A stretch of DNA of 64,000 bases, taken from Pseudomonadota bacterium (GTDB lineage: Bacteria; Pseudomonadota; Alphaproteobacteria; Rhizobiales; Rhizobiaceae). The DNA lies in contig JAEWLS010000047.1 in the NCBI GenBank assembly GCA_023457435.1, positions 1-64,000 on the forward strand, in the 5' to 3' direction. The notes beneath the pieces are model-generated. The model did no database searches. It saw only the letters and a list, made by a program, of their open reading frames with translations, and was not told where the DNA came from. Of this stretch, positions 39,101 to 47,014 are shown in pieces. The number at the start of each line of letters is the position of its first letter. Within the stretch, counting starts at the first letter, position 1. The translations under genes were made by a program, and so were the position numbers.

Positions 39101-39887
39101 TTTCGCGATGCATGACGTAGCGGCCATCGGCAAAGGCGATGATCTGCTCCCAGTGGCCGCCGGCGCGACGGTTCGCCAGCATGGTGGCCAGCCATGCCTC
39201 GGCGTCCGCCTCGCCGGTCAAAAGGATGCCGCGCTCGACTCCGCAGCGGATCAGCGCCTCGAAGTCGACTCCCGGACGGATCACGTCCTCGAGCCCGGCA
39301 TACATGTCCACCATGGTGTCGTTGTAGAGGACCAGCCGGTCGCTGGAATCATAGTAGCAGAACGCGTCGTGCATCGCGTTCAGCGCCCTCATCAGCCGTT
39401 CGGCGTGGCTGCGCCCGAGTTCGGTATCGTGAACCAGTCGCGCGCGGCTCTCGCGCAGAGACAGCGCGCGGCGCGCCTCCCGCAATTCGCCGAGTGCCTC
39501 CATCGTCTGGGTGACGTTGCGCCCCGTACCGACATAGCCCGCAAAATTGCCTGCCGCGTCGAAGCGCGGCGCGCCCGATACCGATATGTACCGGCACCTG
39601 TCCGTCGCCTTCGACACCTCGTAGACGAACTCGCGGAAAGGCCGGTGTGCGGCGAGGTCGTCGCGGTGTCGCTGGAATGCGCCGTTGTCGCGCGCATTGT
39701 CGGCAAAGAAGTCGAACCAGACCTTGCCGAGCGCCCGGCTTGGCCGCAGTCCGGTCGCGGCGGCGACGCCGCTGGAGAAATGGGTGAAGCGGTGCTCGGA
39801 GTCCGTCTGCCAGACCCAATCCGTGCTGATCTCGACAAGCCGTTCGAAGTCGCTGGCGCTGAGCTCGGCGCCGTACCCCTCTTGCAT
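36159..39887 (-). CDS. Hybrid sensor histidine kinase, five PAS-like and two receiver domains
   Basis: About 1242 residues from the ATG at 39887; a GTG 14 codons upstream is the alternative. In order: five PAS-like modules near residues 15-130, 165-285, 300-410, 430-545 and 560-680; HisKA with phospho-accepting His in FLANMSHEIRTPMNG (~705); HATPase with NLMGNAVKFTDKG, DTGIGIP and GTGLGLAI; receiver 1 (VLIVDDNAINRAIL, Asp in VVLDFQMPGMTG, LIKPV); receiver 2 (ILVAEDNEVNQLVF, Asp in LMDVSMPEMSG, LSKPI). There is no signal peptide or membrane segment, so it is a cytoplasmic sensor. No HPt protein or separate regulator is adjacent. The signal is unknown; no haem- or flavin-binding residue could be assigned by eye. 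Confidence 0.93.
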   Translation of the reverse strand: MQEGYGAELSASDFERLVEISTDWVWQTDSEHRFTHFSSGVAAATGLRPSRALGKVWFDFFADNARDNGAFQRHRDDLAAHRPFREFVYEVSKATDRCRYISVSGAPRFDAAGNFAGYVGTGRNVTQTMEALGELREARRALSLRESRARLVHDTELGRSHAERLMRALNAMHDAFCYYDSSDRLVLYNDTMVDMYAGLEDVIRPGVDFEALIRCGVERGILLTGEADAEAWLATMLANRRAGGHWEQIIAFADGRYVMHREIRSEDGGTIGVCTDITQIKLREAELERAKAVSDNALSDLARSIDVMRMGVVVLAADLTAEIINRAFFDIWRLEPGAVAIGSHFRALMDVNRMTGIYDIGDERWEDYVASRVAEIAAGDVAPREFVRADGRTMIYSVTALSGGKRLVSYYDITDQKQRETEARDARMQLETVLESLPAAVIIYDREDRFVYANRGIYETLPALAGAMIPGRSLRDAVVAAHAAGYFRWSGDAEVDELYDRDREAWIEAYLKNYDKPQAVYERRNADGRWQQVYDIRTADGFFVGVRVDITELKEREASLGEAMRENEVFKSLIDNVPVSIYAKRDDLKLMYVNKGWCELTGFDQEHAIGKTDVEVFGVEGEAFRDADLKVLRDRETVVTEEVVTHPDGSTRHQISRKSAMIANDGTLYLIGSTTDITELKQREAELEEARKSAILADRAKSEFLANMSHEIRTPMNGVLGMAELMAKTELDSKQRTFTDIIVKSGNALLTIINDILDFSKIDAGQLVLDPAPFNLTEAIEDVATLVSTRAKEKDLELIARVQPGLHHTFVGDVGRIRQIITNLMGNAVKFTDKGHVLIDVTGEEDGDVAHLRMSVTDTGIGIPSDKLNMIFEKFSQVDASSTRRHEGTGLGLAITSRLVDMMGGQIGVESVEGQGSTFWVTLTLPKTGRPNVERLTPIDVSGARVLIVDDNAINRAILTEQMASWGFDSCAAEDGPTGIEVLKATARLGLAVDCVVLDFQMPGMTGAEMARLVRQNPAIADVPIVMLTSVDQSLNNAAHRDLALDAQLIKPVRSSLLLETLVASIQRGHMRRSGSTEPSIPIRGTEATAESRPVTQAPVARPKAAPMPGESRVDILVAEDNEVNQLVFTQILAETGLTFQIVGNGKLALAAWEEMKPAMILMDVSMPEMSGLEATGAIREREAETGRHTPIVGVTAHALKGDRERCINAGMDDYLSKPISPKALLDKVSAWMGQAEEARRA

Positions 39888-40248
39888 GATGTCGAACGCC
39901 CCCGTTTCCCGGTAAAACGTTCTCCGCACCGCCGCCGACGGTCCTCCCGGAGAATCGTCAGGAAGGATGCCGTATATCGATTAACGAACGGCTAAGCTTA
40001 ACGGGCGGCGTAATTTGCGTGCCTGACTGGATTTCAAGCCCTGCTGCACGCGGCGGTTGCACTTGCTGGCAGTGTCGACCGAAGATCTGGGGTGGCTGGT
40101 GAGTGTCGGCTTGGCGATCTATTTTGCCTGCTGTCAAATCGCAGCGCGCATTTGCTTCCGATCCAGGGGGATACTGGAAGGATAGCGCCCTTGGCGGCGT
40201 GACTTTCGTCAACCCGCACTTCGGGCGTTGGCTTCGGTGCAGATTGCG
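39888..40248. other. Intergenic region, no gene seen
   Basis: Between the kinase and the protease gene, both leftward. It is richer in A/T than its neighbours around 39960-40020 (GATTAACGAACGGCTAAGCTTAA), where a kinase promoter would lie. No reading frame with family resemblance or ribosome-binding site was found. Confidence 0.4.
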
Positions 40249-41478
40249 CTAGGCGACACTCCATATGAAGTCGGATGCGTCGATGTCCGCACTGCTGACG
40301 CCAACCAGGAGCAGCGAGCCGCCGCTCGGCAGTGTTATGAGGACGTCGTTGGCGCCGCTCGGGCTGCGCAATATCTCGCTGAGGTTCAAGGCGCTGATGT
40401 CGATTCTATCCGTGCCGTTCTCGAACGCGTAGATGGTATCGGCTCCATTGTTCGCGACAGCCTTGAAGACATCAGCAGCGCCGTCGTTGAGGCCTAGGTA
40501 GATGACGTCGTTGCCGGTCCCGCCGGTAACGAAGTCTGCCCCTGGACCGGCGCCGATCGTGTCGTTGCCTGAGCCGCCATCTACCCGATCGGCGCCTTGG
40601 CCCGCGTAAATCACATCGTTTCCGGCCCCGCCACTAATGAAATCGGCGAACACGCCGCCGCCGCCGTAGATAGCGTCGTCGCCGTCGTCTCCGGCAAGGG
40701 TATCGGACCCGGTTCCGCCACCGACGATATCGTTTCCGATGCCGCCGGAAACATTGTCGTTGCCGTCCCCCGCGTAGATCTGGTCCGCACCGTCACCCCC
40801 GCTGAGCGAGTCGTTGAAGGCGCCTTGGCCACCAAAGATGACGTCGTTTCCCGCCATCCCATAGACAGTGTCGTGTCCTTCGCCGGCATAGATGGTGTCA
40901 GCGCCTGCGGTGCCGTTGATCACCTCGCTGGCGCTGGTTCCCATGATGCCGGGGATCTGGCCTCCGATCGGGTCCGGGCCGTAGAGCGCGACGATTCCCG
41001 CGATGTCGTCTGCGGTGAGGGCTGTCTGACCCCAGTTGGCGCTGAACATCATGTCGGCCTGGTCCGGCGAGTGACTCAGACCAAGCGCATGGCCAATTTC
41101 GTGCGCTACCGTGCCGTAGAACCGATCGTTGGCGTACGCATCCGTATCGAGGCGTATCCAGCTCTCGATTAGGGTTGATCCGCTATACACCGTATGTGCG
41201 AGCCCGAGAACGCTCCCGCCGCCATCGATGTAGTCGTTCCCGATGCGGATATCCGAATCCAGCGAGTCCAGCGCTTCGACGAACTTGATTCCGGAGACTT
41301 TGTCCCAGGCCGCGAAGGCCTGCCGAACGAGATTGCGAAACCCTTCGCCGATCGCACTGTCCCAGACAGGATAGCCGGACCGATGTGCGGGAAAGTTGAA
41401 GTCGGCGAAGCTCCAGGTGAGGACGACTTCCTGTCCGCCCGAACTTGGCCACTTCTGGCCCGAAAGCACGTAGCCCAT
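40249..41478 (-). CDS. Secreted matrixin-like metalloprotease with RTX repeats
   Basis: 409 residues from the ATG at 41478 (MGYVLSGQKW), with GAGGGCTTGGGA upstream. The N-terminal domain is a zinc protease: VAHEIGHALGLSHS gives HExxHxxGxxH, and the following ADMMF supplies the Met-turn. From residue ~175 to 340 there are many nonapeptides such as GGDGADQIYAGDGNDNVSGGIGND, the calcium-binding beta-roll repeats of proteins exported by type I secretion. No N-terminal signal peptide is seen. No ABC/MFP/TolC exporter genes lie nearby. It resembles small peptidase M10 proteins of rhizobia. Confidence 0.9.
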   Translation of the reverse strand: MGYVLSGQKWPSSGGQEVVLTWSFADFNFPAHRSGYPVWDSAIGEGFRNLVRQAFAAWDKVSGIKFVEALDSLDSDIRIGNDYIDGGGSVLGLAHTVYSGSTLIESWIRLDTDAYANDRFYGTVAHEIGHALGLSHSPDQADMMFSANWGQTALTADDIAGIVALYGPDPIGGQIPGIMGTSASEVINGTAGADTIYAGEGHDTVYGMAGNDVIFGGQGAFNDSLSGGDGADQIYAGDGNDNVSGGIGNDIVGGGTGSDTLAGDDGDDAIYGGGGVFADFISGGAGNDVIYAGQGADRVDGGSGNDTIGAGPGADFVTGGTGNDVIYLGLNDGAADVFKAVANNGADTIYAFENGTDRIDISALNLSEILRSPSGANDVLITLPSGGSLLLVGVSSADIDASDFIWSVA

Positions 41479-41783
41479 TCCCAAGCCCTCTTTCGTGTTC
41501 AACGAAGACTAGCAGCGTTTGTTGGGAGATCAAAACACCGGCGCAAAGCCTCCGCTTCTGTTGCTCGCTTGACCATTCGACGCTGCTGAACGCCGGCGGG
41601 GTGGAAAACGCAGCCGATAGCTGTGGTTTTCCGTTCCTGCCCTTTGTGGTTGAGACTGGGGAGCGCCTCGCCGTCGCGCGCGAGCGTGAGATTAGCCAGT
41701 AGGTCCGCGTGGCGAATGGCATCCCGCCTGCCGGCAGAAACCGTCCAACAGCACCGACTATTTGCGCTACGATCTGGAAACGC
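41479..41783. other. Intergenic region, no gene seen
   Basis: Between the tRNA 3' end and the protease gene. An open frame at 41499-41795 on the minus strand runs into the tRNA and has no recognisable features. No second copy of the tRNA 3' end was noticed that would mark an attachment site. Confidence 0.4.
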
Positions 41784-41858
41784 TGGTACGCCCAAGGGGA
41801 ATCGAACCCCTGTTTGCGCCGTGAGAGGGCGCCGTCCTGACCGCTAGACGATGGGCGC
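41784..41858 (-). tRNA. tRNA-Glu (anticodon CTC)
   Basis: On the minus strand the cloverleaf is clear: acceptor GCGCCCA/TGGGCGT, anticodon loop CTCTCAC with anticodon CTC, T-loop GGTTCGATTCC, and an encoded CCA at 41784-41786. It decodes GAG. Confidence 0.95.
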
Positions 41859-41873
41859 AGACCAGTGATCGCC

Positions 41874-41902
41874 GATATAGAAAAGATCGCCGCCGATTGC
41901 AA
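41874..41902 (-). promoter_or_regulatory. Promoter of tRNA-Glu
   Basis: Minus strand: TTGCAA (41897-41902), 17-base spacer, TATATC (41874-41879), start expected about 10 bases before the tRNA. Two mismatches in each hexamer but ideal spacing and position. Confidence 0.55.
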
Positions 41903-41910
41903 CCGCGGGC

Positions 41911-42312
41911 TTAGCCCTGCCGACGATGCTCGATGAGGTCCCACAGATTGCCGTAGAGGTCGGCGAAGACCGCAACGGTGCCGTAGTCCTCGTGTCGCGG
42001 CGGCTCACGGAACGCCACGCCGGCGGCGAGCATTGCCGCATGGTCTCGGTCGAAATCGTCGGTCGCGAGAAAGAAGCCGACGCGACCGCCGGCCTGGTTG
42101 CCGATCGCCGCTGCCTGATCCGCCCCGACGGCTTTCGCCAGCAGCAGCCGCGCCCCGCCCGCTGGGGACGGCGCGATGACGATCCAGCGCTTGCCGCCGC
42201 CGAGATCGCTGTCCTCGACGACTTTGAAGCCGGCTCTGTCGCGGTACCACGCAAGCGCCTCGTCATAGTCGGCGACGACGAGTGTCACCAGGCCGAGCGT
42301 GCGTCCGCTCAT
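41911..42312 (-). CDS. VOC family protein, single module
   Basis: 133 residues with a glyoxalase/bleomycin-resistance fold: LGLVTLVVADYDEALAWYRDRAGFKVVED at the start and FADLYGNLWDLIEHR at the end, where Glu is a usual metal ligand. Its start overlaps the stop of the small membrane-protein gene upstream by 4 bases. The substrate is unknown. Confidence 0.88.
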   Translation of the reverse strand: MSGRTLGLVTLVVADYDEALAWYRDRAGFKVVEDSDLGGGKRWIVIAPSPAGGARLLLAKAVGADQAAAIGNQAGGRVGFFLATDDFDRDHAAMLAAGVAFREPPRHEDYGTVAVFADLYGNLWDLIEHRRQG

Positions 42313-42692
42313 GGCGAAACTGTCACGTCGTAGCGCGCCACGATGCGTGCAAGCCTCGTATCGTAGAGGAAGATAGTACGCGCCCCGCCGGGGAGTTCGA
42401 CGTCGAGCGACAGTCGCTCGCCCGACAGCGACTGCGTCACTACGCGCGAACCCGCGGGCAGCGCGATGGTGCCGACCAGCATCCCGTCGCCGAGCGGCGG
42501 CGCTGGCTCCGCCGCCACCGGCGGGTTCGCGTTGCGCCCGATGTAGCGGTAGACAAGCACGCCCACCACGATAAACAGGACGCCGAACACCACGACGAGG
42601 TTGATTGCCATGAAGCGCACCAGCCGCTGGCGCAGCCTCTCGGAAGCGGGGTCGAGCGGCTTGACTTCATCTTCGTCGCGGATGCCAGCCAT
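42309..42692 (-). CDS. DUF6476-like small membrane protein
   Basis: 127 residues. One membrane segment (LVRFMAINLVVVFGVLFIVVGVLVYRYIG, ~25-52) is followed by a periplasmic part. The ending IFLYDTRLARIVARYDV is a feature I recall in short rhizobial proteins next to rluD. Function unknown. The gene is divergent from rluD (15 bases between starts) and coupled to the VOC gene. Confidence 0.78.
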   Translation of the reverse strand: MAGIRDEDEVKPLDPASERLRQRLVRFMAINLVVVFGVLFIVVGVLVYRYIGRNANPPVAAEPAPPLGDGMLVGTIALPAGSRVVTQSLSGERLSLDVELPGGARTIFLYDTRLARIVARYDVTVSP

Positions 42693-42707
42693 GGGAAAGC
42701 CCTTTCG

Positions 42708-43739
42708 ATGAGCGGGTCTGATAACGAAGCCAGCCGTTCAAGGAAAGAGCTTCGGGCCGACGCCGGCGCCGCCGGCCAGCGCCTCGACCAGTGGCTGGCG
42801 GCAGTGCTCGCTCGCGACCTGTCGCGTAGCCGGGTGCAGGCTCTCATCCGTGACGGCCACGTCATCGTCGAGGGTGTGGTCGTGACCGACCAGAAGCGCA
42901 GACTGGCCGAGGGGTCGCACGTCGTGATCGACGTGCCCGAACCGGACGATGCGGCGCCAGGCGGCGAGGCGATCCCGTTGTCCGTCCTTTACGAGGACAA
43001 TGCGCTGATCGTCATCGACAAGCCTGCCGGTCTCGTTGTCCATCCCGGCGCGGGCAACCCGTCTGGAACGCTGGTCAACGCACTGATCCATCACTGCGGC
43101 GCGTCGCTTTCCGGCATCGGCGGCGTCCGGCGGCCGGGCATCGTCCACCGCCTCGACAAGGATACGAGCGGTGTGATGGTCGTCGCCAAGACGGACAAGG
43201 CTCACCGGGCGCTTGCCGACGCCTTCGCCGATCATGGTCGCTCCGGAAACCTGGAACGCGCCTATTCGGCACTGGTCTGGGGCGCGCCGCCGCGGCCGGC
43301 AGGGACCGTGGACGCACCGCTCGGCCGCGCGTCTGCGGACCGCACGTTGCGTGCCGTCGTTCGGTCCGACCATCCGGACGCGCGCCATGCTGTGACCCAC
43401 TACACGGTGCTTGAGCGTTTTGGCGTCGGCAAGGACGGCGCGGTCGCGTCGCTCGTGGACTGCCGGCTGGAGACTGGTCGCACGCACCAGATTCGCGTCC
43501 ACATGGCCCATCTCGGCCATCCGCTGATCGGTGACATCGGTTACGGTCGCGCTTTTCGTACCAAGGCGAACGTCTTGCCTCCGGCGCTTGCCGCACTGGT
43601 TCGCGCGTTCCCGCGTCAGGCGCTGCACGCTCGCCTTCTCGCTTTCGACCACCCGGACACCGGTGTGCACATGCGCTTCGAAACTGTCCTGCCGGCGGAC
43701 ATGACCTCGCTTGTCGAAGCATTTCGCGGGCGAGGATAA
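42708..43739 (+). CDS. rluD: 23S rRNA pseudouridine synthase RluD
   Basis: Makes pseudouridines at 1911, 1915 and 1917 in helix 69 of 23S rRNA. 343 residues from the ATG at 42708. An S4-type RNA-binding domain (GQRLDQWLAAVLARDLSRSRVQALIRDGHV) precedes the catalytic domain with GIVHRLDKDTSGVMVVAKT, whose Asp is the nucleophile, and CRLETGRTHQIRVHMAHLGHPLIGD. The frame is open further upstream but overlaps the divergent gene. Confidence 0.96.
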   Translation: MSGSDNEASRSRKELRADAGAAGQRLDQWLAAVLARDLSRSRVQALIRDGHVIVEGVVVTDQKRRLAEGSHVVIDVPEPDDAAPGGEAIPLSVLYEDNALIVIDKPAGLVVHPGAGNPSGTLVNALIHHCGASLSGIGGVRRPGIVHRLDKDTSGVMVVAKTDKAHRALADAFADHGRSGNLERAYSALVWGAPPRPAGTVDAPLGRASADRTLRAVVRSDHPDARHAVTHYTVLERFGVGKDGAVASLVDCRLETGRTHQIRVHMAHLGHPLIGDIGYGRAFRTKANVLPPALAALVRAFPRQALHARLLAFDHPDTGVHMRFETVLPADMTSLVEAFRGRG

Positions 43740-43920
43740 GTTTCCGCATTCGACTAACAAAAGTTAATCTCGGTGCCGATTACCGAGGACGCAACTTTCG
43801 TCAATCGCTCGTTGCAAGATTCTTGGTGACAAGTTGTTTTTGATGTGATTGCTTAATAGAAGCTTACCGCGGGGGCGTGAAGGCGGTCTGCCAGTTGTTG
43901 TATCAGTATAGCTGGGGACT
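43740..43920 (+). promoter_or_regulatory. Probable promoter region of the polysaccharide operon
   Basis: This 181-base gap is clearly A/T-rich compared with its surroundings. CTCGGT/ACCGAG (43769-43774, 43782-43787) forms a small hairpin after rluD. Downstream, TTGTTTTTGATGTGATTG and TTAATAG lie where a promoter for the eight-gene run would be expected, but no convincing -35/-10 pair can be named. AT-rich regions like this are typical targets of MucR/Ros regulators. Confidence 0.4.
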
Positions 43921-44679
43921 ATGTACAAAGAGTCGCTTCAAGTCTCGGCTTCGGCCGAGCATCTCGCCTCTGCGCGTTCGCATGTAGCCAAGTACAGCGG
44001 CGAGCAGGTGCCCTCGCGGTACGCTGCCGACACCGTGGCAGGCCGCAGAAGTCCGATGCCCACGGGACTATACCGGAGGCTCGTGGTCAAGCGGCTTGTC
44101 GACATTGCCGCAAGTCTCGCTGGTCTGCTCGCTCTGTCGCCGTTGTTCGTCGTCGTGGGTGTTGCAGTGGCGGCCACCTCGCCCGGTCCGGTCTTCTTTG
44201 CGCAATTGCGCGAGGGGCGGGGCGGCAGGCCGATCCGCGTCATCAAGTTCCGCACGATGTATGCTCGGTCATGCGACCCCTCCGGGATCGCACAGGCCGT
44301 GGCCGACGATCCGCGCGTAACGCCAGTCGGACGCTTTCTGCGGCGCCGCAGCCTCGATGAGTTGCCGCAGCTCCTCAACGTGCTTCGGGGCGACATGTCA
44401 CTTGTCGGCCCGCGGCCGCATCCCTTCGGCATGATGGCGGGTGGCCGTCGCTACGAGGAACTGGTACCGCGCTATCACGAGCGTCTGGCGATCATGCGGC
44501 CGGGGATGACCGGCCTCGCCCAGGCGTGCGGTCTGCGTGGCCCGACCGGCGATGCGCAAAGTGCCATTGCCCGCATAGAGCATGATCTTGCCTACGCACG
44601 CGACTTCTCGCTGAGGCTCGACCTTGCCATCATCGTACGCACGCTACTGCGTGAAATCCTGCGTGGGAGCGGCCTGTGA
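43921..44679 (+). CDS. Polyprenyl-phosphate sugar-1-phosphate transferase (WcaJ/ExoY-like)
   Basis: 252 residues. Starts glycan assembly by moving a sugar phosphate onto undecaprenyl phosphate. A single hydrophobic hairpin (LVDIAASLAGLLALSPLFVVVGVAVAA) precedes the catalytic part: FFAQLREGRGGRPIRVIKFRTM, RRRSLDELPQLLNVLRGDMSLVGPRPHP and IMRPGMTGLAQACGLRG. It lacks the extra N-terminal membrane domains of WbaP. First gene of the polysaccharide operon; it overlaps the dehydrogenase gene by 4 bases. Confidence 0.95.
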   Translation: MYKESLQVSASAEHLASARSHVAKYSGEQVPSRYAADTVAGRRSPMPTGLYRRLVVKRLVDIAASLAGLLALSPLFVVVGVAVAATSPGPVFFAQLREGRGGRPIRVIKFRTMYARSCDPSGIAQAVADDPRVTPVGRFLRRRSLDELPQLLNVLRGDMSLVGPRPHPFGMMAGGRRYEELVPRYHERLAIMRPGMTGLAQACGLRGPTGDAQSAIARIEHDLAYARDFSLRLDLAIIVRTLLREILRGSGL

Positions 44680-46040
44680 CCGCCGCCTCGCAAACGCCGA
44701 TGAACGTTGCCGTAATCGGGGCGGGCTACGTCGGCCTGGTCAGCGCCGCTTGCTTCTCCGCCGCGGGCCATAACGTCACCTGCGTGGACGCCGACGCGGA
44801 TCGAGTGGCTTTGCTCCTGTCCGGAGAGATGCCCATCTTCGAGCCAGGCCTTGCCGAGCTCGTCGCTGCCGGTATGCGTTCCGCGCGGCTCTCGTTCTCA
44901 GGCGATATAGCGGCATGCGTCGCCGATGCCGCGATTGCCATCATCGCCGTCGGCACGCCGCAGGGGCCGGACGGAGACGCCGATCTGAGCCATATTTTCG
45001 AGGCGGCCGACGCGGTCGGCCGCGCGCTGCGGCGCCGCACAGTCATAGCGATCAAGTCGACGGTGCCGGTGGGGACGGGCGACGCGGTCGAAGCGATCGT
45101 GGCGCGCGCCGCAACGGGCTGCGACTTCGCGGTCGTCTCGAACCCCGAATTCCTCCGCGAGGGTGACGCGATCCGCGATTTCACGCGGCCCGACCGCATC
45201 GTTATCGGTGCGGCCCAGCTTTGGGCGCAGGCCGAGATGACGGCGCTCTACCGCGCCGCTGTCCCTGCCGACGTGCCGATCTGCATCGTCTCGCGCGCCG
45301 CGGCCGAGCTCGCGAAATACGCCGCCAACACGTTCCTTGCGGCCAAGGTCGTCTTCGTCAACGAGATTGCCGATCTTTGCGAGGCAACGGGTGCCGACAT
45401 CGCGGGAGTAGCGCGATGCATGGGGCTCGACCCGCGCATCGGCGCCAGCTTCCTCGAAGCTGGCCCTGGCTTCGGCGGCTCATGCTTTCCGAAGGATCTC
45501 GCCGCACTCCGCCATACCGCCGGCCGGCGCAAGGTGGCGTTGACGCTTGTCGAAGCTACCCTCGCATCCAACGAGGCGCGGCGCGCACGGATGGCGCACA
45601 AGATCGTCGAAGCGTGCGGCGGCAGCGTCCGTGGAGCGCGCATCGCGGTCTTGGGCCTGACCTTCAAGGCCGGGACCGACGACATGCGCGAGGCGCCGTC
45701 GATCGGCATCATCCGGGCACTTCGGGAGTCCGGCGCAAATATCTGCGCCTACGATCCGCATGGAATGCCGGCCGCCGCGCGGATCCTCTCGGAGGTCGAG
45801 TTCTGCCGCGATCCCTACGCGGCCTGCGCCGGGGCGGACGCCGCGGTCATCCTGACGGAATGGCCTCAGTTCCGCGCAATCGACCTCGGCCGGCTGCGCG
45901 AAACCATGCGTCGCCGCGTTCTAGTCGATCTGCGCAACCTTCTGAATCCTGCATACGCCGCAAGCCACGGCTTTGCGTATGTCTCGATCGGTCGGCGCGA
46001 TGTCGCCCCGGCCGCGCCTCTCCTCCAGGCCGCGGAGTAG
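44676..46040 (+). CDS. UDP-glucose 6-dehydrogenase
   Basis: Oxidises UDP-glucose to UDP-glucuronate with NAD. 454 residues from a GTG overlapping the previous stop; the ATG at 44700 (MNVAVIGAGYVGLVSAACF) is the alternative start. The catalytic Cys is in GFGGSCFPKDLAAL; the NAD site is VIGAGYVGLV and the last domain has VLGLTFKAGTDDMREAPS. The product feeds the decarboxylase encoded next. Confidence 0.96.
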   Translation: MTAASQTPMNVAVIGAGYVGLVSAACFSAAGHNVTCVDADADRVALLLSGEMPIFEPGLAELVAAGMRSARLSFSGDIAACVADAAIAIIAVGTPQGPDGDADLSHIFEAADAVGRALRRRTVIAIKSTVPVGTGDAVEAIVARAATGCDFAVVSNPEFLREGDAIRDFTRPDRIVIGAAQLWAQAEMTALYRAAVPADVPICIVSRAAAELAKYAANTFLAAKVVFVNEIADLCEATGADIAGVARCMGLDPRIGASFLEAGPGFGGSCFPKDLAALRHTAGRRKVALTLVEATLASNEARRARMAHKIVEACGGSVRGARIAVLGLTFKAGTDDMREAPSIGIIRALRESGANICAYDPHGMPAAARILSEVEFCRDPYAACAGADAAVILTEWPQFRAIDLGRLRETMRRRVLVDLRNLLNPAYAASHGFAYVSIGRRDVAPAAPLLQAAE

Positions 46041-46044
46041 GCCA

Positions 46045-47010
46045 ATGCGCGGCATGCGAATTCTCGTCACTGGCGGCGCAGGCTTCATCGGCTCGAACCT
46101 GTGCGAGCGCCTGCTCGATGGCGGTGCGACCGTCGTCTGCCTCGACAATTTCGTCACCGGCAGCGTGGCGAACGTCGCACATCTGCGGGGGCGCCCCCGC
46201 TTCAGCCTCGTCCGTCAGGACGTCACCGAGCCGATCGATTGTCCGGCCGATGCCATCTACAACCTCGCCTGTCCCGCCTCGCCGGTCCACTACCAGGCCG
46301 ACCCCGTGGCAACGGTGCGCGCCAGCGTCCTCGGCGCGATCAATGTGCTCGACCTCGCGACGCGGCTGAACGTTCCGGTGCTGCAGGCTTCGACGTCGGA
46401 AGTTTACGGCGATCCGGCAGTGCACCCGCAGCCGGAAACCTATTGCGGCAACGTCAACCCGATCGGTCCGCGCGCCTGTTACGACGAAGGCAAGCGCTGC
46501 GCCGAGACGCTATTCTTCGATTACCGCCGCCGGCACGGGCTCGCCGTGAAGGTCGTGCGCATCTTCAATACCTACGGCCCGCGCATGAGCGCCGAGGACG
46601 GCAGAGTGGTGTCGAACTTCATCGTGCAGGCCCTGCGCGGCGAGGACATCACCCTCTACGGCGACGGCAGCCAGACGCGCTCCTTCTGCTACGTCGACGA
46701 CATGGTCGATGCGCTCATGCGCATGATGGCGACAACCCACGAAGTGACCGGTCCGATCAATCTAGGCAATCCGCACGAGATCACCGTGCGCGAACTCGCC
46801 GAACTCGTTTTGAGGATGACCGGCTCGCGCTCGAGGCTGGTGTTCCGGGAGTTGCCTGCAGACGATCCCAGGCAGCGCCGGCCCGACATCCGCCGCGCCG
46901 GCGAGATCCTCGGCTGGAGTCCGACCACTGGCCTGAGCGCGGGCCTCGCCCGCACCATCGAGCATTTTCGGGATGTGCTGTCGGCGCGTCCGCTGCAGGC
47001 GGCGGAGTAG
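46045..47010 (+). CDS. UDP-glucuronate decarboxylase (UDP-xylose synthase)-like
   Basis: 321 residues, extended short-chain dehydrogenase. NAD site VTGGAGFIGSNLCERLL, then NLACPASPVHYQADP, TSEVYGDP, catalytic Tyr/Lys in RACYDEGKRCAETL, and RIFNTYGPRMSAEDGRVVSNFI. The ACPASPxHYQ and CYDEGKR features are those of UXS enzymes that turn UDP-glucuronate into UDP-xylose. Directly after the UDP-glucose dehydrogenase, so the two steps are consecutive. Confidence 0.92.
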   Translation: MRGMRILVTGGAGFIGSNLCERLLDGGATVVCLDNFVTGSVANVAHLRGRPRFSLVRQDVTEPIDCPADAIYNLACPASPVHYQADPVATVRASVLGAINVLDLATRLNVPVLQASTSEVYGDPAVHPQPETYCGNVNPIGPRACYDEGKRCAETLFFDYRRRHGLAVKVVRIFNTYGPRMSAEDGRVVSNFIVQALRGEDITLYGDGSQTRSFCYVDDMVDALMRMMATTHEVTGPINLGNPHEITVRELAELVLRMTGSRSRLVFRELPADDPRQRRPDIRRAGEILGWSPTTGLSAGLARTIEHFRDVLSARPLQAAE

Positions 47011-47014
47011 ACAA

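Noticed and set aside
37230..39995. 921-codon open frame opposite the hybrid kinase
   Set aside because: Antisense shadow; the kinase domains on the other strand are unmistakable.
41784..41858. tRNA-Glu as attachment site of an island holding the RTX protease
   Set aside because: No integrase and no second copy of the tRNA 3' end was found on the far side of the protease gene.
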